Part shown: piece by piece, positions 35,308-43,682 of the stretch
Layout of the letters: the number at the start of each line of letters is the position of its first letter
Numbering within the stretch: position 1 is the stretch's first letter
Assembly: GCA_947503655.1 (NCBI GenBank)
Contig: CANNEP010000003.1
Coordinates: 1 to 64,000, forward strand
Direction of reading: 5' to 3'
Origin: an uncultured Microbacterium sp.
Lineage (GTDB): Bacteria; Actinomycetota; Actinomycetes; Actinomycetales; Microbacteriaceae
Length of the DNA stretch: 64,000 bases
The notes under the pieces: model-generated
What the model saw: the letters and a program-made list of their open reading frames with translations, nothing else
Databases searched by the model: none
What the model was told of the DNA's origin: nothing
Position numbers and translations under genes: made by a program

Positions 35308-36648
35308 TCAGTCGTCGGCGGGGCTGGGCTTGGGAGGCTTGGGCGCCTTAGGTGGGAGCAAGCCCATCAGGCGACGCACGTCGGCGCGGCCACGGAGGAT
35401 GAAGGTCGTGCCGATCAGCCACAGCGGAATCTGCGCCAAGAACGCGATGCGAAACGCGTCGAGCGTGTATGTCTCGGGCGAGCCCGCGCCCTGCAGGTCG
35501 AGCAGCAGACCGATCGCAAAGATCACGGTGAGGGCTGAGATGAAGCCACCCGCGTTAACGAGTCCGGTCGCGGTCGACAAGCGGTGGGCGGGGTTGTGTG
35601 CACGCGTGTGGTCAAACGCGATCATCGACGCGGGGCCGCCCGTAGCGATCGCAAACGCGAGCACGATCAACAGCCAGATCGGTGCGGGGCCCGGCCAGAG
35701 GATGACGGCCATCCACGCCACGAATTGCAGCGCCACCGTCGGCAACACCAGGCCGTACGACCGATGCAGCGGGTGGCGTCCCGACAGCGTGCCCAAAATC
35801 GGCCCCATGATCATGCTAAACACGACCAGGAGCGTCGTGATGAGCGACGCCACTTCACGCGACTGGCCCTCACCCGCCGTCAAGAACGGCACGCCCCACA
35901 GCATCAAAAACGCGGTGCCGGCGAACGGTGTCGTGAAGTGCGACCAGAAGCCGAGGCGCGTGCCCGGGTTCTGCCACGCCTCCCCCAGCGACTGCCGCAA
36001 GTCAAACGAGCTCTTAACCACGCGAATTGCACCCGTGTCGGTGTTCACCGAAACGTCGGCGCCCACCGTCGCCGGGTGGTTGCGCACAATCAGGAAGACG
36101 AAGACGGCGAAGACAGCCGTTGTTCCGGCGAGCGTAGCAAACGCGACCTCCCAGCTGGTGGCGTGCAACAGCATGGGCAACGGAACCAGGGCGAGTAGCT
36201 GGCCGAGTTGCCCCACGGTTCCGGTTAACTGCGCCATGAGCGGCGCGCGCTGCGCGGAATACCACGTTGACACGAGGCGCAAGACACCCGGGAACAGCGC
36301 CGCATCACCAGCGCCCAGAAGCATGCGCGCAGCAATCGCGACGCCGACGTTGGGTGAGAACGCCATGACAAGCTGGCCAACGACAATCATGCTGAGTCCG
36401 ACTGTCATGATGGGGCGCGCACCGAATCGGTCGAGCAAAAGCCCCGCCGGAATCTGCATGATCGCGTACACACCAACCTGCAGCACGGCGAACATCGACA
36501 GCGTTGATGCGTCGGCCGAGAAGCGGTCGGCCGCTTCAACACCGAGCGCCGAGAGCGATGAGCGGTTCGTGATCGAGAGCACGTAGGCGAGTACTCCGAC
36601 GGTCCAGATGATCCATGCCCGCACGCTTGGGGCTCGGTTCGCTTCCAC
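35308..36648 (-). CDS. MFS transporter
   Basis: A 446-aa 12-helix major facilitator with a short basic N-terminus and a Pro/Lys-rich cytoplasmic tail (PPKAPKPPKPSPADD). Motif A-like GLLLDRFGARPIM follows TM2, and the segment LGAGDAALFPGVLRLVSTWYSAQR in TM4-5 resembles the phthalate/glucarate permease (ACS) branch, so an organic acid substrate is possible. Starts at GTG 36648 with AGGAGG 6 nt upstream. No linked enzyme or regulator. Confidence 0.9.
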   Translation of the reverse strand: MEANRAPSVRAWIIWTVGVLAYVLSITNRSSLSALGVEAADRFSADASTLSMFAVLQVGVYAIMQIPAGLLLDRFGARPIMTVGLSMIVVGQLVMAFSPNVGVAIAARMLLGAGDAALFPGVLRLVSTWYSAQRAPLMAQLTGTVGQLGQLLALVPLPMLLHATSWEVAFATLAGTTAVFAVFVFLIVRNHPATVGADVSVNTDTGAIRVVKSSFDLRQSLGEAWQNPGTRLGFWSHFTTPFAGTAFLMLWGVPFLTAGEGQSREVASLITTLLVVFSMIMGPILGTLSGRHPLHRSYGLVLPTVALQFVAWMAVILWPGPAPIWLLIVLAFAIATGGPASMIAFDHTRAHNPAHRLSTATGLVNAGGFISALTVIFAIGLLLDLQGAGSPETYTLDAFRIAFLAQIPLWLIGTTFILRGRADVRRLMGLLPPKAPKPPKPSPADD

Positions 36649-36735
36649 GAAGCCTCCTTCTCCGGTTCAATCCTGCCACTGTCGGTGCGAAGTGCGTATT
36701 GTGAGGGTCACTTCTCGCAATACATCGGAGTCATC

Positions 36736-37164
36736 ATGACCAACATCACCCCACCGACCGGCGGTTTTGATCCGCATTCCGGCGGTTTTGATTCGCAATA
36801 CGGAACCACGCCCTTCGGCACGACGCCGCCACAGTTTGGTGGCGGCATGCCTGGCCGCGGGCAAGCGAAGTTCGGCAAGATCGGCACGATCCTCGCCGTC
36901 GTCGCCACGATCATTGGTGCGCTTCAGGGGCTATTCGTCACCATGTTCGTCCAAGCCGGTGCCGGCGCCACATCGACGTGGTTCATGATGTACAGCCTCG
37001 TTATGATCGTGATCGCCGCTGTCGTGCTCATGTTTGGCTTCATGGGCATGCGACAAGACACGGATCGTCTGTATGCCGGGATCGCGATCGGCTACGGCGC
37101 GCTATCGCTGCTTGGCTATCTGTTGTCGTTCGTCTTCAACGCGGTTTTCGGGCTCGTCTACTAA
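36736..37164 (+). CDS. small membrane protein with Gly/Phe/Thr-rich N-terminus
   Basis: A 142-aa protein: about 45 residues of low-complexity Gly/Phe/Pro/Thr sequence containing two GGFD repeats (TGGFDPHSGGFDSQYGTT), then three hydrophobic segments (about 50-70, 82-103, 117-140). Starts at ATG 36736 after GGAG. The N-terminal pattern resembles the disordered leaders of many actinobacterial DUF4190-like or DUF4064-like membrane proteins. Function unknown. It is divergent from the MFS gene and convergent with the glycosyltransferase. Confidence 0.75.
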   Translation: MTNITPPTGGFDPHSGGFDSQYGTTPFGTTPPQFGGGMPGRGQAKFGKIGTILAVVATIIGALQGLFVTMFVQAGAGATSTWFMMYSLVMIVIAAVVLMFGFMGMRQDTDRLYAGIAIGYGALSLLGYLLSFVFNAVFGLVY

Positions 37165-37178
37165 CCCGAAACCAGTTC

Positions 37179-38279
37179 TTAGCCGCGCGAAGCAGCCAAA
37201 CGCTGCGCGGCTTCCAACAGCACGCCCGCTGAGCGCTCCCACGTAAACCGCGCGACGTGCGCTTGCCCAGCCGCGATGACGGCGGCGCGGCGTGCGTCAT
37301 CGTCGAGCGCGACAACAGCGTCAGCCACAGCCTTCGGGTCGTGTGGGTCAACGTAGAGCGCACCGTTGCCGGCGACCTCGCGGAAGATCGGCATGTCGGT
37401 GATCACCGCGGGCACGCCGAGCTCAAGCGCCTCGGCGACCGGCAGACCGTAGCCCTCATCCAAGCTCATCGTGACGAGCGCACCATCATCAGCGAGCAAC
37501 GCCGCATACTCGGCATCAGAAACGCCGTTGTGAAAAACGATGTTCGCGTCCGGTGCCGCGAGCGCCTCGTACTCCCCGCGACGCGCGGGCGTGATGCGGC
37601 TCAGCACGTGCAACGTGCGTCCGGGCAAATACGCCATCGCACGCACCAGCGTCTCGACGTTCTTGTACGGCATGAAAGAGCCCATGTACACAAGGTTCTG
37701 CGGCGCTCCCCCGGTGACAGCAGCTTCGGCGGGCAACTGCTCGGCAAGCTTTTGCGGTGCGTTGTGAACGACAACGACCTCGCGCTTCGTGAGGTTGACC
37801 TCGGCGAACTGGCGGCGCGATTCTTCACTTACGGTCGCAACAATGTCGGCGCCGTTGAGCGTTATGCGCTGCGGCACATACGTGAGGTGAAACAGTCGCC
37901 AGCCGACGCGCACAACCCACGGCAGGTTCCGCGGTGGCGTGCGATGGCGGTAGTAAATCATGTCGTGCAACGTGAGGATGAGGCGAAACTTGCGTCCGGC
38001 TGATCCGAGGGTCTGCATCGGTGAATACACGACATCGGGGCGCAACTTGTTCAGCAGGCGAGCCGCGATTGCTTCTTTCGCCGAGGTCGGCGCATGAAAC
38101 ATGTGGGCTGCGGAACCAGCAGGCAAGAATGCGCGCTGCGCTTCGTCATGAATGAGGAAGGTGATCTCGACGTCTGCGGGCACCGTCGCCACGAGAGCGT
38201 GAGCCAGTTCGTGCGAGAACCGGCTAATGCCGTCGTGAAAGTCGGTGCGAATGTAGCGGGCGTCGAAGAACAGCCGCAT
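37179..38279 (-). CDS. GT4-family glycosyltransferase
   Basis: A 366-aa retaining glycosyltransferase with GT-B fold. N-terminal acceptor domain (FDARYIRTDFHDGISRFSHELAHAL) and C-terminal nucleotide-sugar domain with YMGSFMPYKNVETLVRAM and the EX7E motif DEGYGLPVAEALELGVPAV. It lies one base downstream of another GT4 gene on the same strand, so the two are almost certainly co-transcribed and probably act on the same glycolipid or cell-wall glycan. Sugar donor unknown. Confidence 0.92.
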   Translation of the reverse strand: MRLFFDARYIRTDFHDGISRFSHELAHALVATVPADVEITFLIHDEAQRAFLPAGSAAHMFHAPTSAKEAIAARLLNKLRPDVVYSPMQTLGSAGRKFRLILTLHDMIYYRHRTPPRNLPWVVRVGWRLFHLTYVPQRITLNGADIVATVSEESRRQFAEVNLTKREVVVVHNAPQKLAEQLPAEAAVTGGAPQNLVYMGSFMPYKNVETLVRAMAYLPGRTLHVLSRITPARRGEYEALAAPDANIVFHNGVSDAEYAALLADDGALVTMSLDEGYGLPVAEALELGVPAVITDMPIFREVAGNGALYVDPHDPKAVADAVVALDDDARRAAVIAAGQAHVARFTWERSAGVLLEAAQRLAASRG

Positions 38280-38280
38280 G

Positions 38281-39501
38281 TCAGTCGATCGGCTCGTTGC
38301 GGTACAGCTTCTCGAACGTTGCGAGGGTGCGGTTGATGTCGTGAATCTTCACACCGTCAAGCGACGCCTGTTGCATGCGCGAGTACTCTTCTTGCGAAGC
38401 CGTCAGCACACGACGCATCTTGGCCGCGAGGTCAGCAACATTGCCAGGCTCGAACAGGTAGCCGTTCTCACCGTCGTGCACGAGGTGCGGCAGCGCAACG
38501 GCGTCAGCGGCCAGAATCGGCAGGCCCGAAGCCATGGCCTCCATCGTCGCGATCGACTGCAGTTCGGCGATCGAGGCGATCGTGAAGACGCTCGCGCGTG
38601 TGAGGAATCCGCGCAGCTCTTCGTCAGAGATGCGGCCGTGGAAACTCACCCGGTCGTTGAGGCCGAGCTTGTCGGTCAGCTCAACGAGGTTCTTGTGCTG
38701 GTCTCCGCCACCGACGATGTCGAAGTGAATGTCGAGCTCAGGCACCAGCGTCGCGATGGCCTTTAGCACCACGTCAACGTGCTTCTCAGTCGTCAGACGA
38801 CCGACGAAGACAACCTTCATCTGGGTGCGCGGCGACAGGTCGGCGGTGTAGTTGCGCTGGTCGATACCGCAACTGATCGGAATGACACCTGTCACGTCGA
38901 TCGTCTTCTCGAGGAACTCGGCGGCCCGACGCGTCGGCGTCGTCACAGCACGCGCCATGTGGAACGTGCGCTCAGCGTCATCCCACGCGAGCTTGAGCAC
39001 GAGCTTGTCGACAAGCGGTGGCATCGTCGTGAAGTCAAGAATGTTTTCGGCCATCACGTGGTTCGTCGCGATCACCGGAATGCCACGCTTGCGCGCAATG
39101 CGCGTGAGGCCGCGACCGATGACAATGTGCGACTGAATGTGCACGATGTCGGGCTGAACTTCGCTCAGCACCTTGCGCGCGTAATGCTTCGAACGCCACG
39201 GCCACACAAAACGCAGCCAGTCGTGGGGCGCCCAGCGCACCGACGGCAGGCGGTGCATCGTGACCGGCTGACCCTCGATGATCTCGGTGTGGGTCGGGTT
39301 CTTCTTGTATCGCGTGTTCGGCACAGTGACGTGCACGTCGTGCCCACGCTCCACCAAACCGGCGGCGAGGCGCTCAGCGAATCGAGCGGCACCGTTGATG
39401 TCTGGTGAGAAGGTGTCTGCACCGATCAGGATCTTCAACGGACGCTTCGCCGGCGGCTGCTCGGCGCCTGCGGTCGCGTCGGGCATCGGGGAGGAACTCA
39501 C
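38281..39501 (-). CDS. GT4-family glycosyltransferase (glycolipid mannosyl/glucosyltransferase-like)
   Basis: A 406-aa GT-B enzyme. The N-terminus IGADTFSPDINGAARFAERLAAGLVERGHDV and VHIQSHIVIGRGLTRIARKRGIPVIATNH are typical of the diacylglycerol glucosyl/mannosyltransferase branch (MgtA/PimB-like), and the donor site has SIAELQSIATMEAMASGLPIL (EX7E). A short Pro/Ala-rich N-terminal extension precedes the fold. It starts at GTG 39501. As first gene of the pair with 37179-38279, it may make the core glycolipid that the second enzyme extends. Confidence 0.92.
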   Translation of the reverse strand: MSSSPMPDATAGAEQPPAKRPLKILIGADTFSPDINGAARFAERLAAGLVERGHDVHVTVPNTRYKKNPTHTEIIEGQPVTMHRLPSVRWAPHDWLRFVWPWRSKHYARKVLSEVQPDIVHIQSHIVIGRGLTRIARKRGIPVIATNHVMAENILDFTTMPPLVDKLVLKLAWDDAERTFHMARAVTTPTRRAAEFLEKTIDVTGVIPISCGIDQRNYTADLSPRTQMKVVFVGRLTTEKHVDVVLKAIATLVPELDIHFDIVGGGDQHKNLVELTDKLGLNDRVSFHGRISDEELRGFLTRASVFTIASIAELQSIATMEAMASGLPILAADAVALPHLVHDGENGYLFEPGNVADLAAKMRRVLTASQEEYSRMQQASLDGVKIHDINRTLATFEKLYRNEPID

Positions 39502-39733
39502 GAGGTATGCTGCCTTCTCTTTTTGTCGAGCGCGACGGTGGCCGCACCCAGCGCCCTAACTGTACCTGTTGACCCCTGAATACCAGCCGATCCCGCGCCG
39601 ATTTTGCCGCTCATCACGTGGTTCCGCTCGCTGAATTCTTGGTGACGGAACCATGACACCCGCGGCGAGCAGGGGTTGCGGAACCATGGTGGAGGCACAG
39701 GAAGCGTGCGGCGGGTGCCCATAGGCTAGGGGC

Positions 39734-40324
39734 ATGGCCAGACTTTTCGCAGAAGCCGACGCGACGACGTGGGTGCCCGTGACCGAATCCTTCGGTTTTC
39801 GTGGGCGGCGTCACCGCAAGGCCGCGCTGCGCATGCTCGTGGCGCAGATGACGGGAGCGATGGGAGCCGAGCAGCCGCGCGGCGGCAAGTTTGCGACGTG
39901 GGCCATGAGCCAGGCGGCGCCCGTGCTGATGCGCAAGGCCGCTGGCCGTGTGCTGGTGTGGGTACACAAGAATGACCCGGAGCTGGTTGTCGTGATGGCG
40001 ACGATTCAGCAGGCGACTCCGCAGCTCCGCACCGCTCGAGCCATGCGCCCCATGGAGTACGACGACACCGTGAACTTCGGCCACCCGACCCTCGGCGTAG
40101 GCGAGAAGCTCGTGATGGATGCGCCGGGCAGCGGCCAGCCGCCGTTTGTGCAGTACTCGTGGGATCGCGGCACCGACTTCGTTGAGGTCACCGCGATCGC
40201 CGGCGACCCGAACCGTTTTGCCACGACGTTTGCCGACCTTGATGCGCTGGCGCGCGAAATTCGTGTGATCGACGACATGACGGTGAGCGAAGGCGCGCAG
40301 ACGCTACGGATTGATCCCGCCTAG
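39734..40324 (+). CDS. conserved hypothetical protein (196 aa)
   Basis: A 196-aa soluble protein, no signal or membrane segment. The N-terminal half is basic (GFRGRRHRKAALRMLVAQM), the middle carries MEYDDTVNFGHPTLGVGEKLVMD and the end a DRGTDFVEVTAIAGDPNRFATTFADLDALAREI module. I do not recognise a family. Codon use and length suggest a real gene. It is divergent from the glycosyltransferases. Confidence 0.65.
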   Translation: MARLFAEADATTWVPVTESFGFRGRRHRKAALRMLVAQMTGAMGAEQPRGGKFATWAMSQAAPVLMRKAAGRVLVWVHKNDPELVVVMATIQQATPQLRTARAMRPMEYDDTVNFGHPTLGVGEKLVMDAPGSGQPPFVQYSWDRGTDFVEVTAIAGDPNRFATTFADLDALAREIRVIDDMTVSEGAQTLRIDPA

Positions 40325-40329
40325 CGCAA

Positions 40330-40358
40330 AGAGGGAGCACCCACCCGGCACTCCCTCT
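40330..40358. terminator. hairpin between convergent genes
   Basis: AGAGGGAG / CTCCCTCT with a 13-nt loop, just after the stop at 40324. Confidence 0.5.
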
Positions 40359-40371
40359 CGCGTGATGCGGA

Positions 40372-41460
40372 TTAGATCGCGACGTCACCGATCAGGTTGA
40401 CGACGAGGCCCATACGCTCGAACATGGCAGCCTTCGCGAGCAGCGCCTTGTCAGCCGATGCGGCGTCATCGGCGTAGACCATCTGCACGTGGTTGGCCTT
40501 GTGGCGAGCCATGAACTGGTCGCGGCTGACACCGTGCAGCACGACGTGAGCGATCGGCCATTCGGGGTTCGTGGCCTGCTTACGACGCTCGGTCTCGTCG
40601 GCCGGCAATTCGATGGCGGAACCACGGAAAATGTCGACCTGCAGTTGGCCGTCGGCGAGGAAGACGCGGCTCAGCACGAGCTCGCCGGGCTTGGAGACAC
40701 CGTTGATCGTCGAGCCGCCGGCCGGGAAGAATACCGGGTCCTGACGCCAACCCTCGGCGTTCTGCCAACCACCCAGGTGCGAAGCGGGCACCGAGCCGGA
40801 GATTTCGTAGACCCAGACGAACTGGCTGTCGAACTCTTCACCCCAGCGCACGTCGTGGAGGGTGTTGTCGGGCACCATGCCCATCGCGGTCCACACGCGG
40901 TCGGTAATGAGTGCGTCAACAGCCACGCCCTCGTCGGCCTCGTTGAAGTGCGGGAAGGCGCGGCCGGCGTGCAGTTCGCGCTGGCTGTCGCGGGAGAAGA
41001 CCGGCGGGCGCTCGGTCGAGTTGAGAATGCCCTCGGCGAGGATCGCGTTGTACATGCCCATGCAACCCTCATCGAAGACGCCGATGATGGCCTTGTCTCG
41101 CATCAGCTGGTCGCCCAGCGCGTAGCCCAAGTCGCGCTCGGGAGAAGCCGGCAACTCCGGCAACGCACGCACGTGCGATGCGTCGTGCGTGATGGTTCCG
41201 CTCTCCACCCACTCAGCCAGACCGGCAGCGAACCAGTCGTCGGTGAAATCGACTGACCAAATCGTCGAGTAGGGCTTTTGCATCTTGGTGAGGCCGGCGT
41301 TGAGGCCGAGCAGGCCCACGAGTCCGGGCCAGTCGCCAGCGAAATTCGCGACTGTGAGGATGGGGCCCTCGTGGGTGCGCAGGCCCGCGAGCACGTGGTG
41401 CGAGTACTGCCACACGGCTTCGGCGACGATGATACGCCCTCTGAGTACCGCGAAACACAT
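40372..41460 (-). pseudogene. 5'-truncated L-fucose/L-arabinose isomerase-family gene
   Basis: About 357 residues match the C-terminal three quarters of the fucose isomerase-like family: EAVWQYSHHVLAGLRTHEGPI, NFAGDWPGLVGLLGLNAGLTK, a metal-site region GVFDEGCMGMYNAI and the terminal HVVLHGVSRDQFMARHKANH. Homology begins abruptly at about 41442; roughly the first 110-120 residues of the family are absent, and the next upstream DNA is the 3' flank of hspR. ATG 41460 could start a shortened protein, but the missing N-terminal fold makes activity unlikely. Like the LacI/ROK scar at 23.6-24.2 kb, it suggests loss of sugar catabolism. Confidence 0.75.
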
Positions 41461-41517
41461 TCTCGTCGTCGAAACACACGCTCCCCGGCAATGTCCGGCC
41501 AACGAGAGTGCGTTTCG
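41451..41517 (-). terminator. possible terminator after hspR
   Basis: Imperfect 15-bp inverted repeat CGAAACaCAtTCTCG (41451) / CGAGAGTGCGTTTCG (41503), two mismatches, 11 bp beyond the hspR stop. Its arm resembles the GAAACGCACT arm of the terminator at 27788. Confidence 0.4.
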
Positions 41518-41527
41518 ACTGAAGAGC

Positions 41528-41974
41528 CTATTCGGTGTCGCGAGCGCGCTGAGCGGGGGGCGTCCACAGCTCAATGCCGGTTTCGCGGCGAATGCGCGTT
41601 CCGGAGCGGAGCGTGACGATCGAGCCGGTCGCGCCCGCCGCAAATACGCGGCTACCGGGGCGCTGCTCGCGCTCAACGCGCAACTGAGTCTCCAGATCAG
41701 TGACCTGTCGGCGCAGCGACCGCACAGTGTCTTCGAGACGAAGAATGTGGGCGATCGCGGGCAGGCTCATGCCATCTTGGGACATTTGTGCGACCTGCCG
41801 CAACTGGTCGATGTTTCGCATCGAATAACGGCGGGTTCCGCCGCGGGTACGGCCCGGAATGACCAGCCCAATGCGGTCGTACTGGCGGAGCGTTTGAGGG
41901 TGCATCGCGGCGAGTTCGGCAGCGACAGCGATCGCAAACAGCGGTGCGTCTTCGTCAATATTCTCGTGTGCCAT
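41528..41974 (-). CDS. hspR: heat-shock repressor HspR (MerR family)
   Basis: A 148-aa MerR-type repressor: winged helix FAIAVAAELAAMHPQTLRQYDRIGLVIPGRTRGGTRRYS at residues 12-50, then a coiled-coil dimerisation helix (LEDTVRSLRRQVTDLETQLRVERE). HspR binds HAIR inverted repeats and represses dnaK and clpB until DnaK is titrated by unfolded protein. Here it is the last gene of the dnaK operon. Start ATG 41974 follows GAAGGGAG. Three HAIR sites in the window (34816, 45657, 45712) are its evident targets. Confidence 0.94.
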   Translation of the reverse strand: MAHENIDEDAPLFAIAVAAELAAMHPQTLRQYDRIGLVIPGRTRGGTRRYSMRNIDQLRQVAQMSQDGMSLPAIAHILRLEDTVRSLRRQVTDLETQLRVEREQRPGSRVFAAGATGSIVTLRSGTRIRRETGIELWTPPAQRARDTE

Positions 41975-42070
41975 GATGCTCCCTTCTGCGTTCTCCCCGC
42001 CGGGTTCGGCGGGTAAATACCGCCACGCCGCTTGTGCCGCACCATGCCCGGTGCGGCACAAGCGGGCACG

Positions 42071-43054
42071 CTATCCGCGCGCCTTTGCGAGCAATTCTGC
42101 TCGCGGATTCTCTTTTGGTTCCGCCGCCGCGAAAGCCTCCAAAGCGGCCTTCGCTTCACCCTCGAGGTGAGACGGCACCACGACCTGCACCGATGCGAGC
42201 AGGTCGCCGGTGCCCTTCGCGGTGTGCACGCCACGACCCTTGACACGCATGGTGCGACCCGACGGCGTGCCGGGTGCGACCTTGAGTTTCACGGGGTCGC
42301 CGCCGAGAGTCGGAACCTCGATGGTTGCGCCGAGAGCGGCTTCGGTGAACGTGACGGGCACGTTGACCTTGAGGTTCAGGCCATCACGCTCGAAGACCGG
42401 GTGCTTGCGCACCGCGACCGTCACCACGATGTCACCGTTTTCGCCGCCGTTGGTCGACGGGCGACCGCGGCCACGCAGGCGAATCTTCTGACCGTCAGAA
42501 ACGCCGGCCGGAATCTTCACCTTGAACGGCTGACCATCTTCACCCACGAGGGTGATGGTTTCGCCGTTGACCGCGGTCGTGAAATCGATCGTGGTGCGCG
42601 CGGTGAAGTCGCCACCCTTCGTCGGCTCGCCAAAGCCCGCGCGTCGGCCGGAGCCGTAGCGTGAGTTGAAGTCCGACATCGGGTCTTGATTGAACATCGC
42701 GAAGATGTCGTCAAAGTTGGTCTGCTGCTGGCCACGAGAGCCACGGCCAAACCCACTGAAGACGTCTTCAAACCCGCCCGTCTGGCCGCCGCGGCCTCCC
42801 GAAGTGAATCGAGCGCCCGAACCCATGGCGCGGATCTGGTCGTACTCAGCCCGCTGCTCAGAGTCGCTCAGCACCGAATACGCTTCGCTGATCTCCTTGA
42901 ACTTCGCCTCGGCAGCCGCATCGCCCTGATTGGAGTCGGGGTGATACTTGCGCGCAAGCTTGCGGTAGGTCTTCTTCAGGTCAGCTTCGGTGACGTTCTT
43001 GTCGACACCGAGAACCTTGTAGAAGTCCTTGTCGAACCAGTCCTGGCTCGCCAT
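42071..43054 (-). CDS. dnaJ: DnaJ co-chaperone (type II, no zinc finger)
   Basis: A 327-aa J-protein that stimulates DnaK ATPase and delivers clients. J-domain 10-75 with HPD at 38-40 (RKYHPDSN), Gly/Phe-rich linker (GSGARFTSGGRGGQTGGFEDVFSGFGRG), then two beta-barrel client-binding domains. The CxxCxGxG zinc repeats of classical DnaJ are absent, so it is the CbpA/DnaJ1-like form common in actinobacterial dnaK operons. A second, zinc-finger DnaJ2 is expected elsewhere in the genome. 17 bp after grpE. Confidence 0.95.
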   Translation of the reverse strand: MASQDWFDKDFYKVLGVDKNVTEADLKKTYRKLARKYHPDSNQGDAAAEAKFKEISEAYSVLSDSEQRAEYDQIRAMGSGARFTSGGRGGQTGGFEDVFSGFGRGSRGQQQTNFDDIFAMFNQDPMSDFNSRYGSGRRAGFGEPTKGGDFTARTTIDFTTAVNGETITLVGEDGQPFKVKIPAGVSDGQKIRLRGRGRPSTNGGENGDIVVTVAVRKHPVFERDGLNLKVNVPVTFTEAALGATIEVPTLGGDPVKLKVAPGTPSGRTMRVKGRGVHTAKGTGDLLASVQVVVPSHLEGEAKAALEAFAAAEPKENPRAELLAKARG

Positions 43055-43071
43055 ATGTTTCTCTCTTTCGC

Positions 43072-43674
43072 CTATTCGGCGGGAACAGCAACGACAACCT
43101 TGGCGGGGCGCAGCTCGACATCACCGAGCTGGTATCCCACCTCGACGACATCGATGATGGTGATTTCCGTCACACCCGGGGTGGGCTGCTGGAAGATCGC
43201 TTCGTGGCGCTGCGGGTCAAAAGCATCGCCAACAGCACCGTACGTCTCGACGCCCTGGCGGGCAACGAGCGAACGAACCTTCTCCGCGATGACAGCAAAA
43301 GCGCTGCCGTCAGTCAGGTCGCCGTGCTTTTCCGCACGGTCCAGGTCGTCCAGCACGGGCAGCAGAGACTTCACAACGTCGCCCTTGGCGCGCTGCTTCT
43401 CAATCTCACGCTGCTCCTCCGTGCGACGACGGTAGTTTGCATACTCTGCCTGCAGACGCTTGAGGTCGTTGAGCATCGTGTTCTCAGCGTCAGCCAGTGC
43501 TGCGTCAGCAGCCGCATCAGCGTCTGCGACGTCGGCATCCTGTGCCGCGCCGAGGATGTCATCGACCGTCAGCTCGTCGTCCTGCGAAGCGGGGTCGGAG
43601 GCGTGCGCCTCCGACCCCGGCTCACCGGACGAAGCATTCGACGAAGTCTCGTCAAAATCCTTCTCGTCCGACAT
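43072..43674 (-). CDS. grpE: GrpE nucleotide-exchange factor
   Basis: A 200-aa DnaK partner that speeds ADP release. An acidic, disordered N-terminus (1-65, rich in Asp/Ala/Ser) is followed by the long dimerising helix (NDLKRLQAEYANYRRRTEEQREIEKQRAKGDVVKSLLPVLDDLDRAE) and the C-terminal beta domain with GVETYGAVGDAFDPQRHEAI. It lies 8 bp after dnaK in the heat-shock operon. Confidence 0.95.
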   Translation of the reverse strand: MSDEKDFDETSSNASSGEPGSEAHASDPASQDDELTVDDILGAAQDADVADADAAADAALADAENTMLNDLKRLQAEYANYRRRTEEQREIEKQRAKGDVVKSLLPVLDDLDRAEKHGDLTDGSAFAVIAEKVRSLVARQGVETYGAVGDAFDPQRHEAIFQQPTPGVTEITIIDVVEVGYQLGDVELRPAKVVVAVPAE

Positions 43675-43682
43675 GGTTCCTC

